Source of the DNA: CAZNRY01 sp964575675
GTDB lineage: Bacteria > Eisenbacteria > RBG-16-71-46 > CAIMUX01 > VGJL01
Direction of reading: 5' to 3'
DNA length: 28,568 bases
NCBI GenBank assembly: GCA_964575675.1
Contig: CAZNRY010000028.1
Location: 1 to 28,568 of the forward strand
Shown here piece after piece: positions 17,197 through 24,335 of the stretch; within the stretch, counting starts at the first letter, position 1; each line of letters opens with the position of its first letter. A program made the translations under genes and the position numbers. The notes under the pieces were generated by a model. That model worked only from the letters and a program-made list of their open reading frames with translations. It searched no databases and was not told the origin of the DNA.

Positions 17197-17231
17197 GTTG
17201 CAATCTGCACGAGCCACGGGAAGTCTGCAAC
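17197..17231. promoter_or_regulatory. Possible operator: paired TCTGCA sites
   Basis: TCTGCA occurs at 17204-17209 and again at 17224-17229, 20 bases apart (about two helical turns), flanked by GTTGCA at 17197-17202 and its reverse complement TGCAAC at 17226-17231. It lies between two divergent genes and 30-60 bases upstream of the candidate tal promoter. A nine-G run (17189-17197) abuts it. No regulator is identified, and short repeats like this can arise by chance. Confidence 0.25.
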
Positions 17232-17260
17232 GCCGCGTCGTTTCGCGCCTCCCACCCCTG

Positions 17261-17269
17261 TGCTATTCT
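17261..17269 (+). promoter_or_regulatory. Candidate extended -10 promoter of tal operon
   Basis: TGCTATTCT fits an extended sigma-70 -10 element (TGnTATAAT) in otherwise GC-rich DNA. It lies 27 bases before the transaldolase ATG and leaves room for the GGAAGGGGG Shine-Dalgarno at 17281-17289. The -35 region at 17241-17246 (TTTCGC) is poor, which an extended -10 can tolerate. This would be the main promoter of the eleven-gene run. Confidence 0.4.
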
Positions 17270-17295
17270 GCGGAATCAAGGGAAGGGGGACGCGT

Positions 17296-17964
17296 ATGAA
17301 GTTCTTTCTCGACACGGCGAATCTGGAGCAGATCCGGGAGCGGGCGCAACTCGGAGTGGTGGACGGGGTGACCACGAATCCATCCCTTCTCGCCAGGGAG
17401 ACCGGTGACTGGAGGGCGACGCTTGAGAAGATCTGCCAGGCGGTCCCCGGACCGATCAGCGCGGAGGTAGTCGCCGAGGACTTCGAGGGGATGATCAGAG
17501 AGGGGCGCGAGCTCTCGCGAATCGCCCCGAACATCGTCGTCAAGATCCCCATGTGCCGGGAAGGGGTGCGCGCCATTCACGCGCTGTCGAAGGAGAAGAT
17601 CCGGACGAATGCGACCTTGATCTTCAGTCCCGCACAGGCGCTTCTCGTCGCAAAGGCCGGAGCGACCTACGTCAGCCCGTTCATCGGCAGGATCGACGAC
17701 ATCGCTCAGGAGGGACTCGAGGTCCTGCGTCAGATCATCGAGATCTACGAGGTGCAGGATCTCCCGACAGAAGTGTTGGCGGCCAGCATTCGCCACCCGA
17801 TGCACGTGGTCGAGGCGGCTCTCGCGGGATCGCACGTCGCTACGATGCCGATCGCGGTCTTCGATCAGCTCTTTCGGCATCCGCTGACGGATCGTGGGAT
17901 CCAGCTCTTCCTCGATGATTGGAAGCAGGTCGAGGCGAAGGCGAAGGAGGCGCGAGGGTCCTGA
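17296..17964 (+). CDS. tal: Transaldolase (TalC/FSA family)
   Basis: The 222-residue small transaldolase-type barrel has Asp6 in FLDTAN, VTTNPSLL at 25-32, Schiff-base Lys83 in VVKIPM and the YVSPFIGRIDD motif. Residues that separate the two activities of this family point to transaldolase: Glu57 (in SAEVVA) where E. coli fructose-6-phosphate aldolase has Gln59, and Phe129 (in SPFIG) where it has Tyr131. It should therefore move dihydroxyacetone units in the pentose phosphate pathway, supplying ribose phosphate for the downstream purine genes. ATG 17296 follows GGAAGGGGG at 17281-17289. The stop shares one base with the htrA ATG (TGATG). Confidence 0.9.
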   Translation: MKFFLDTANLEQIRERAQLGVVDGVTTNPSLLARETGDWRATLEKICQAVPGPISAEVVAEDFEGMIREGRELSRIAPNIVVKIPMCREGVRAIHALSKEKIRTNATLIFSPAQALLVAKAGATYVSPFIGRIDDIAQEGLEVLRQIIEIYEVQDLPTEVLAASIRHPMHVVEAALAGSHVATMPIAVFDQLFRHPLTDRGIQLFLDDWKQVEAKAKEARGS

Positions 17965-19322
17965 TGAGCATCGAATCGAGACCGTCCTCGGGCGGGGCGA
18001 ATCGCGCCCTGCTTCCCGTAATCCTCTTCCTCGGAGGAATCCTCGTCGGAGCTCTTGTATGGGCGCTTTGGCACGCTCGCCCGCAGGTTTCGCCGATCCA
18101 TCAGACATCGGCCACGAGCGCCGACAGCGCGGCGAGCGGGCGGCCGGAGGGATCGCCCGATACCGTCCGAGTCCGAGAGGAGGAGCCGGCGACGCGCTCC
18201 TTCGGCGAGGAGCGGCGCAATGCGGTCGTTAGAGCGGCCGAAACGGTCGGTCCCGCCGTCGTCTCGATCAGCGTGGTTCAGACCCGCTTCGTGCGCGGCC
18301 AGGTGCCCGCGGATCGATTCGGCTACTTTTTTGATCGCTACATTCCCGCGCCTATCTACCGGCAGCGCGTGCCCAGCCTCGGCAGCGGGTTCGTCATCGA
18401 CCGCGCCGGCGTGATCCTCACGAACGAGCACGTCGTGCACGGCGCGGAGCAGATCAAGGTGAGCCTCACCGACGGGCGAACCTTCGACGCGAAGGTGATC
18501 GGTTCCGATCCGTCCTACGATCTTGCGGTTCTGCGAATCAGCGGAGAGAACCTTCCCGTGGCTCCCCTGGGCGATTCCGATGACATCCTCGTCGGGGAAT
18601 GGGCGATCGCGATCGGCAACCCCTTCGGATTCCTCCTGAACGACTATCAGCCGAGCGTCACGGCGGGCGTGATCAGCGCCAAGGGACGCGACATCCAGTC
18701 CTCGGGCGACGGTACGGGCATCTACAAGAACATGGTCCAGACCGATGCGGCGATCAATCCCGGCAACTCCGGGGGGCCGTTGGTCAACGGCGATGGGAAG
18801 GTGATCGGAATCAACACGTTCATCTTCACGGAATCGGGCGGATCGCTCGGGATCGGCTTCGCAATCCCGATCAACGTCGCCTCTCGGGTGGTGCGCGAGA
18901 TTCTACAATACGGCGGGGTCCGCCAGATCTGGATCGGATTGCGGGTCATGGAGGTTACGCCCTATCTCGCCGCCTACTACAACCTCCGCGAGGGGCGCGG
19001 TCTCTTCGTGCACGAGTTGGAGGATCAGAGTCCGGCGGATCGGGCGGGAGGGCAAATCGGCGACCTGATTCTGGCCGTGAACGGCGAAGAGGTTTCGAGG
19101 CTGGCGCAAGCGCAGCGGTTTATCTTCGGAGCCGCCGTCGGNNNNNNNNNNTTCTGGGCGTCGAAGCGGAAAGAGGGTTGGTGTCTGGGGAGAGTGCTGC
19201 GTTTGGTGTTCGGGGAGCCGGTCGGGGACGTCATCACCTTGAAGATCGAACGGGGGGGGAAGCAGAGCGAGGTACGGATCCGTCTGGAGGCGGTTGCGAA
19301 ACAGGGAGGTCAGCAGGGTTGA
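17964..19322 (+). CDS. htrA: HtrA/Deg-type serine protease (interrupted by assembly gap)
   Basis: A membrane-anchored periplasmic protease. One N-terminal membrane segment (about 15-36) and a low-complexity stretch precede the trypsin-like domain with His156 in TNEHVVHG, Asp186 in YDLAVL and Ser269 in PGNSGGPLV. A single PDZ domain begins at about 325, giving a DegS/MucD-like layout rather than the two-PDZ DegP layout. Ten N at 19142-19151 lie in the PDZ domain, and the following 24 codons look redundant: RFIFGAAVG before the gap is echoed by RLVFGEPVG after it. Removing 19142-19225 (84 bases, in frame) gives a PDZ of normal length, so the real protein is probably about 424 residues. Its stop overlaps the purB start. 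Confidence 0.88.
   Translation: MSIESRPSSGGANRALLPVILFLGGILVGALVWALWHARPQVSPIHQTSATSADSAASGRPEGSPDTVRVREEEPATRSFGEERRNAVVRAAETVGPAVVSISVVQTRFVRGQVPADRFGYFFDRYIPAPIYRQRVPSLGSGFVIDRAGVILTNEHVVHGAEQIKVSLTDGRTFDAKVIGSDPSYDLAVLRISGENLPVAPLGDSDDILVGEWAIAIGNPFGFLLNDYQPSVTAGVISAKGRDIQSSGDGTGIYKNMVQTDAAINPGNSGGPLVNGDGKVIGINTFIFTESGGSLGIGFAIPINVASRVVREILQYGGVRQIWIGLRVMEVTPYLAAYYNLREGRGLFVHELEDQSPADRAGGQIGDLILAVNGEEVSRLAQAQRFIFGAAVXXXXFWASKRKEGWCLGRVLRLVFGEPVGDVITLKIERGGKQSEVRIRLEAVAKQGGQQG
19142..19151. other. Assembly gap of ten N
   Basis: A fixed run of ten N marks a scaffold join of unknown true length within the htrA PDZ coding region. The sequence just right of it probably does not belong between the flanks. 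Confidence 0.99.
19304..19310 (+). promoter_or_regulatory. Ribosome binding site of purB
   Basis: GGGAGGT inside the end of htrA, eight bases before TTG 19319. It supports TTG as the purB start. Confidence 0.75.
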
Positions 19323-20632
19323 TCGCACGGTACACCCGCGCCGGGATGGGGCGACTTTTCGGCGACGAGAACCGTTACGTAAGCTGGCTCAGGGTAGAGC
19401 TCGCCCATCTTGAGACGCTGGAGGCGATTGCCACGGCGCCTCCGGGCACTGCGGCCGCCGTTCGGAGCAAGGCGCGGATCCGGCCAGGACGGATCGACGA
19501 GCTCGAGCGAACCCTCCAGCACGATGTGATCGCGTTCCTGACGAGCGTCGGGGAGGATCTGGGCGCCGAGAAGCGCTGGCTCCATTATGGGATGACATCC
19601 TCGGACCTCGTCGACACGGCGCAGGCCCTCATCCTCGAATCCGCGATCGGGGAGATCCTGGCCGGTTGGGAGGATCTCGGCGCGACGCTGCGCGCTCTTG
19701 CAGTTCGTTACCGGGACCTCCCGATGATCGGGAGAACCCACGGCATCCACGCCGAAGTGATCACATTCGGCTTCAAGATTCTGGGGTGGTACGCCGAGGC
19801 CGAGCGGCAAGCCCGCCGCCTGGAAGATGCGCGCGAGGGGATCCGTTTCGGGAAGCTCTCCGGGGCGGTCGGGACGGCGGCGCATCTCGCTCCCGCGGTC
19901 GAGGACGGCGTCCTTCGTCGGCTCGGTCTGCGCCCGGAACCCGTGGCGACCCAGGTCGTACCCCGGGACCGGCATGCCCACCTCCTCTCGGTTCTTGCGG
20001 GGATGGGGAGCAGCTGCGAACGCTGGGCGACGGAGATCCGCCATTTGCAGAGAACCGAGGTGCGGGAGGTTGAAGAGCCGTTCGCCCCGGGGCAGAAGGG
20101 ATCGTCCGCGATGCCGCACAAGAGAAACCCGGTCATCTGCGAGCGGATCGCCGGGCTTTCGCGGCTGATGCGCTCGTATGCGCAGGTGGGGCTTGAGAAT
20201 GTGGCGCTCTGGCACGAGCGGGACATCAGCCACTCCTCGGCGGAGCGGGTTGCCATCGCCGATTCCTTCACGCTTCTCGATTACATGATCGACAGGATGC
20301 ATTATGTCGTGAGCGGCCTCGTCGTTCGTCCTGAGGCGATGAGTCGAAACATCGAGGCGACGGGGGGGCTCATCTTCTCGCAGAAGGTGCTCCTCGCCCT
20401 GACGGAAGCTCTGGGCGACCGGGAACGGGCGTATCGGATCGTGCAGGGACACGCGATGGAGGCGTGGGATGGCGGCGGGTCGTTCCGGGCGCGTTTGCTC
20501 GAAGACGCGGAGATCCTGGCGGCGCTTGCGAGCGAAGGCGTCGATCGGCTCTTCGATCCCGCGTCATATCTGAGCAACCTCGGACCGATCTTCGAGCGAG
20601 TCCTGGCGAGCGAGTGGGGCCGGCGGGCGTGA
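19319..20632 (+). CDS. purB: Adenylosuccinate lyase
   Basis: The 437-residue enzyme of the fumarase/aspartase superfamily cleaves SAICAR to AICAR and adenylosuccinate to AMP. Visible are SSDLVDTAQ at 94-102, GRTHGIHAEV with His141, the KLSGAVGT segment (179-186) and the signature loop GSSAMPHKRNP at 261-271 with Ser262/Ser263. WHERDISHSS follows. Start TTG 19319 gives MIARYTRAGMGRLFGDENR, matching the usual PurB opening; the open frame upstream only runs through htrA. Length matches Bacillus-type PurB (about 430). Its start overlaps the htrA stop as TTGA, and its end overlaps purL as GTGA. Confidence 0.94.
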   Translation: MIARYTRAGMGRLFGDENRYVSWLRVELAHLETLEAIATAPPGTAAAVRSKARIRPGRIDELERTLQHDVIAFLTSVGEDLGAEKRWLHYGMTSSDLVDTAQALILESAIGEILAGWEDLGATLRALAVRYRDLPMIGRTHGIHAEVITFGFKILGWYAEAERQARRLEDAREGIRFGKLSGAVGTAAHLAPAVEDGVLRRLGLRPEPVATQVVPRDRHAHLLSVLAGMGSSCERWATEIRHLQRTEVREVEEPFAPGQKGSSAMPHKRNPVICERIAGLSRLMRSYAQVGLENVALWHERDISHSSAERVAIADSFTLLDYMIDRMHYVVSGLVVRPEAMSRNIEATGGLIFSQKVLLALTEALGDRERAYRIVQGHAMEAWDGGGSFRARLLEDAEILAALASEGVDRLFDPASYLSNLGPIFERVLASEWGRRA

Positions 20633-22983
20633 GCGAGAGCCTGCCGTTTTTGGACGGCTCTGCGGAAGCTCTCGCCGGCGCTCTGCGCGGCCACGGAATC
20701 CGAGCCGACGCTGCGGAGCTGACGGCCGTCTCGTGGCGGCTGAAACGAAACCTGACGATTGCCGAGGCGTTCCTGCTCGACGTCGCCTACAGCGAGCACT
20801 GTTCCTACAAGAGCAGCCGCCGCTTCCTGAAGACCCTGCTGCCCCCGCTCGCGCCGCACGTATTGATCGGGCCTGGCGAGGACGCGGGGGTGATTGACAT
20901 CGGGGAGTGGAGGGGGGCGCGCCGCGCCCTGGTGGTCGCCCACGAGAGCCACAACCATCCTTCGCAGCTGTTGCCCATAGAGGGTGCGGCGACCGGGATC
21001 GGCGGGATCGTACGGGACGTCTACTGCATGGGCGCCGATGTGATCGGCGTTCTGGACGGCCTGAGATTTGGCGACTTCGACGGGGTGAAGGGCGAGACCG
21101 CCCGCGCGGTCGCGCGGGGCGTCGTGCGCGGGATCTGGGAATACGGTGATGCGTTGGGGGTCCCGAATCTGGGCGGGGACGTCGGGTTCGACCGGTGTTA
21201 CGACGACAACTGCCTCGTCAATGTCGTCGCCGTCGGGATCGCGCGGACGGACCGAATTCTCCGAAGCCGCGCCCCCGAGGCGGCCCGAGGCGAGCCGTAC
21301 ATGGTCGTCCTCGTGGGGAAGCCGACCGATCGCTCGGGCCTCGGCGGCGCTTCCTTCGCCTCCCAGGTTCTCGATGAGAACTCCGCGGACGCCAACCTTG
21401 GCGCGGTGCAGATCCACGATCCATTCCTGAAGCGAGTCCTGGTGGAAGCGACGAAGGTTGTCTGGGATCTGCTTGCGGATCGTACTTGCGAGGCGGGTTT
21501 CAAGGACCTGGGGGCAGGGGGATTCGGCGGTGCCTCGTCGGAGCTGGTCCTTGCGGGGGGATTCGGCGCCGAGATCGATCTCGATCTCTTGCCGTCCGCA
21601 GAGGAGGGAATCCGGCCGGAACATCTGCTGATCGGCGAGACGCAGGAGCGGTTCGTCTGGGCGCTGCCCGCGCGAATCGTCCCGGAGGTTCTTGCGATTT
21701 ACAACGAGTCGTTCGATCTCCCGGGAATCTACCCCGGGGCCTGCGCGGCCGTCGTGGGCCGCGTCGTGTCGGATCCAATCTATCGTGTCCGCTGGAAGGG
21801 GGAGGTGATCGTCGAGCTGCCCTTCGCAGTCCTCGGTGAAACGCCTGTTCTCGATCGTCCCGTTCGCGCGCGAACAATCTCACGGAAACGGGGGACGCTC
21901 CGGGAGCCCTCGGATTGGGGTGATTTCCTCAGCAAGCTTCTTGCGCATCCCGCCCTTTGCAGTCGGGCGCACATCTACCGTCATTACGATGCGGAAGTCC
22001 GCGGCGAGGCGCTCTTGCGCCCGGGCGCAGCCGACGCTGGGGTGTGCAGGCCGATCGAGGGCGCCACGCTCGGTGTGGCCGTGAGCCTCGACGGCAATGA
22101 GCGATGGTGCGACCTGGATCCGTACGGCGGCGCCGCGGCGACCGTCATTGAGGCGGTGCGAAACGTCGTCGCGGTGGGAGCGCGGCCGAGGGCGCTCACC
22201 GATTGCATGAACTTCGGATCGCCTGAAGACCCAGAGTGCCTCTGGGAGTTCGAGCAGGCGCTCACGGGGATGCGCGATGCATGCGTCGGACTGGGGCTTC
22301 CCGAGGATCGCGGACACGCCCTGCCGATCGTCTCCGGCAACGTCTCCTTCTACAACCAGTCGGCAGGCGGGCGGCGGAACAAACCGACCCCGGTCATCGC
22401 CTGCTTCGGCCTCCTCGACGATTGGCGGCGCGCGCTCCGACCCCGCTTCCAGAAGCCCGGAAACCGTGTCCACCTGATCGCCAAGCTCGCCCCCGAGTGG
22501 GGAGGCTCCCCGGCCCTGGACCTGCTCGGGGGATGCGGCGCGCCTCCGCGCCCTGATCCTGTCTCCGAGGGGGCCCGCATCTATGCTCTTCTGGCCGCGA
22601 TCGAGCGGGGGCTCGTGCGGTCCTGCCACGACTTCGCCGCGGGGGGGCTCTTGGTCGGCGCGATTGAGTGTCTCCTGTACGAAGAGGGGCCGACCGGACT
22701 CGGGGTTCGCCTGGATCTCGGCGGGCTCGATCTTGCCCCAACCGAGGCCCTCCTCAGCGAGAGCGGAGGATTTCTGACGGAGATCGACGCGGAGCGGGAG
22801 GGTGAGTTCGCGCGCCTGCTTCGGGGTGCGGGGGTTGAGACGGTCCCGATCGGGGAGATCCTCGGAGAACCGCGGGTCGAGGTGAGGGAGGGTTCTCGCG
22901 TTGCGTTTGACCTTGAGGTCGCGCCTCTCTGGCGCGCGTGGGCGGGCAGACTCGGTCCTTGGATCGAAGGAGGAATTGCCTGA
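20629..22983 (+). CDS. purL: FGAM synthase subunit PurL (short type)
   Basis: The 784-residue ATP-dependent amidation subunit converts FGAR to FGAM using ammonia from PurQ. Motifs are YSEHCSYKSSR (54-64), HESHNHPSQLLP (105-116), EGAATGIGGIVRD (118-130), GKPTDRSGLGGASFAS (230-245), KDLGAGGFGGASSEL, GETQERFVWALP and SGNVSFYNQS. It matches the Bacillus-type PurL (about 740) that works with separate PurS and PurQ, not the about 1300-residue single-chain form. It starts at GTG 20629, overlapping the purB stop (GTGA), without a strong Shine-Dalgarno, so it is probably coupled. It ends in a CTGA overlap with purQ. Confidence 0.94.
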   Translation: MSESLPFLDGSAEALAGALRGHGIRADAAELTAVSWRLKRNLTIAEAFLLDVAYSEHCSYKSSRRFLKTLLPPLAPHVLIGPGEDAGVIDIGEWRGARRALVVAHESHNHPSQLLPIEGAATGIGGIVRDVYCMGADVIGVLDGLRFGDFDGVKGETARAVARGVVRGIWEYGDALGVPNLGGDVGFDRCYDDNCLVNVVAVGIARTDRILRSRAPEAARGEPYMVVLVGKPTDRSGLGGASFASQVLDENSADANLGAVQIHDPFLKRVLVEATKVVWDLLADRTCEAGFKDLGAGGFGGASSELVLAGGFGAEIDLDLLPSAEEGIRPEHLLIGETQERFVWALPARIVPEVLAIYNESFDLPGIYPGACAAVVGRVVSDPIYRVRWKGEVIVELPFAVLGETPVLDRPVRARTISRKRGTLREPSDWGDFLSKLLAHPALCSRAHIYRHYDAEVRGEALLRPGAADAGVCRPIEGATLGVAVSLDGNERWCDLDPYGGAAATVIEAVRNVVAVGARPRALTDCMNFGSPEDPECLWEFEQALTGMRDACVGLGLPEDRGHALPIVSGNVSFYNQSAGGRRNKPTPVIACFGLLDDWRRALRPRFQKPGNRVHLIAKLAPEWGGSPALDLLGGCGAPPRPDPVSEGARIYALLAAIERGLVRSCHDFAAGGLLVGAIECLLYEEGPTGLGVRLDLGGLDLAPTEALLSESGGFLTEIDAEREGEFARLLRGAGVETVPIGEILGEPRVEVREGSRVAFDLEVAPLWRAWAGRLGPWIEGGIA
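22968..22973 (+). promoter_or_regulatory. Ribosome binding site of purQ
   Basis: AGGAGG lies within the end of purL, six bases before CTG 22980. It is the strongest Shine-Dalgarno near that junction and supports CTG initiation. Confidence 0.75.
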
Positions 22984-23759
22984 ATCGCACGATCGGCGTT
23001 CTCCAGCTTCCGGGAAGCAACTGCGAGGCCGAGACGGCCCGGGCAATCGTCGCGGCAGGCGGAACGGCAGAAATCGTACGCTGGAATCTCCCCGCGCCGC
23101 ACCTCGCCCGCTATGCGGCCTACGTGATCCCCGGCGGGTTTTCCTACCAGGACCGGATCCGGGCCGGTGCGGTCGCCGCCCGCCTGAGCGTGCTTGAGGT
23201 CGTGGAGCGCCGGGCCGCCGAGGGCATCCCGGTGCTCGGGATCTGCAACGGGGCGCAGGTGCTCGTCGAGGCCGGGCTCGTCCCGGGAATCGAGGAAGGG
23301 CGTCTCGAGGTCGTCTTGGCCCCCAATCGGATGCCGGGCCGCGACGGTTACTACACGCGATGGGTCCTGCTTGGGAAGGGAGCGGCGGCCTCCCGGTGTC
23401 TCTTCACGAAGAATCTCCCGGACGAACTCCTCCCGATGCCGGTGGCTCACGGCGAGGGACGATTCGCGACGCGAGACGATGCGGTGAGGCGCCGTTTCGC
23501 GGACCACGTGGCCTTGACGTACAACGCGCCATCCGGAGGGCCAACAGCCGATTTCCCATGGAACCCGAATGGGAGCCTTCACGCCGCTGCCGGGATCACG
23601 AATCGTGCGGGGAACGTGTTGGCCCTGATGCCCCATCCAGAACGCGCCGTGATTCGCGCTTCCGTGCCCGATCATCTGGGAACCGGCGCGTCCAGCGAAC
23701 CCGAGGGACCTGGGCCGGGGCTCGCGATCTTCCGGGCTCTCGTGGAGGCGATCGCATGA
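22980..23759 (+). CDS. purQ: FGAM synthase glutaminase subunit PurQ (CTG start)
   Basis: The 259-residue class I glutamine amidotransferase supplies ammonia to PurL. VLQLPGSNCEAE (7-18) is the typical N-terminus, IPGGFSYQDRIRAG follows, the nucleophile Cys89 is in LGICNGAQVL, and His219/Glu221 are in MPHPERA. No ATG, GTG or TTG lies near the conserved N-terminus; CTG at 22980 is in frame, overlaps the purL stop as CTGA and has AGGAGG six bases before it. The next in-frame ATG/GTG upstream would run into purL codons. It is longer than Bacillus PurQ (about 227), with extra residues near 115-150 and 230-245. It overlaps the next gene as ATGA. Confidence 0.93.
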   Translation: MNRTIGVLQLPGSNCEAETARAIVAAGGTAEIVRWNLPAPHLARYAAYVIPGGFSYQDRIRAGAVAARLSVLEVVERRAAEGIPVLGICNGAQVLVEAGLVPGIEEGRLEVVLAPNRMPGRDGYYTRWVLLGKGAAASRCLFTKNLPDELLPMPVAHGEGRFATRDDAVRRRFADHVALTYNAPSGGPTADFPWNPNGSLHAAAGITNRAGNVLALMPHPERAVIRASVPDHLGTGASSEPEGPGPGLAIFRALVEAIA

Positions 23760-24319
23760 CCATGCCCTCGTGCACCCAGATTCTTGTATCTCTCCGCAAC
23801 GCCGACCCGACGGCTCTGACGGCGAGGGAATGCCTGCAGCATTCGCTCGGCTTTGGGACGCGCCTCGCGTCCCTGCGAAGGAGCGTGCTCTGGGAGATGC
23901 ACGGTCCCGCGGACGAGGATCCGGCGCCCGTGCTTGACCGAATCCGGCGGACCGGTGAGATCTGGAATCCAAACAAGGAAGCGGCGTTGGTGCGCCTCCC
24001 GGGACAGCCCGCGTCCGCTCTGGGCGGGGCGCTGATGGGTGGCTCCGGCTATGAGATCTTCCTCGCGTGGGACCCGGAACGGGACCTCGCTCGAAGGGTC
24101 CGGATACTGCTACCCTCCGGGGGAAGTGGTTGGCGACTCGCTCGCGGCACCGTTTGGGCCCTCCTGTGGCAGGACGAGGATGCATCGGCGAGGCGCCGCT
24201 TGAGCGAACAGGCGGTCCTCTGTCGCGGCCCCAGGGAGGGGTTGCTCGTTCACCCCCACCTGGAAGACTTCCGCCGGATCACCCAGGACGAGCCGGTTCC
24301 CTGGCTGCCCGCCGCGTAG
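23756..24319 (+). CDS. Putative tandem PurS-like protein
   Basis: A 187-residue protein not obviously in a named family. Residues 5-81 follow the PurS pattern: strand (CTQILVSLRN), helix (ALTARECLQHSLGF), strand pair around Arg41-Trp46, helix 55-67, then NPNKEAALVRL. Residues 98-176 repeat the order: YEIFLAWD, helix 107-119, Arg130-Gly131-x-x-Trp134, helix 142-155, then EGLLVHPHLEDFRRI, which closely resembles the PurS ending LLxNPxIEDYxI. PurL is the short type and PurQ is separate, so a PurS is required, and this gene sits between purQ and purF. I infer a fused PurS dimer that bridges PurL and PurQ. ATG 23756 overlaps the purQ stop (ATGA) with GGAGG at 23744-23748. The alternative is an unrelated hypothetical protein. 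Confidence 0.65.
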   Translation: MTMPSCTQILVSLRNADPTALTARECLQHSLGFGTRLASLRRSVLWEMHGPADEDPAPVLDRIRRTGEIWNPNKEAALVRLPGQPASALGGALMGGSGYEIFLAWDPERDLARRVRILLPSGGSGWRLARGTVWALLWQDEDASARRRLSEQAVLCRGPREGLLVHPHLEDFRRITQDEPVPWLPAA

Positions 24320-24335
24320 GAGAGAGAAAGGCGCG

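Noticed and set aside
18599..19318. Long N-terminal extension of purB
   Set aside because: It reads through htrA out of frame and across the N run. TTG 19319 gives the normal PurB N-terminus with GGGAGGT before it.
22581..24185. 534-codon minus-strand open frame across purL, purQ and the PurS-like gene
   Set aside because: Arg/Ser/Pro-rich with no domain; purL and purQ on the plus strand are certain. The PurS-like gene uses the overlapped ATGA junction and a good Shine-Dalgarno.
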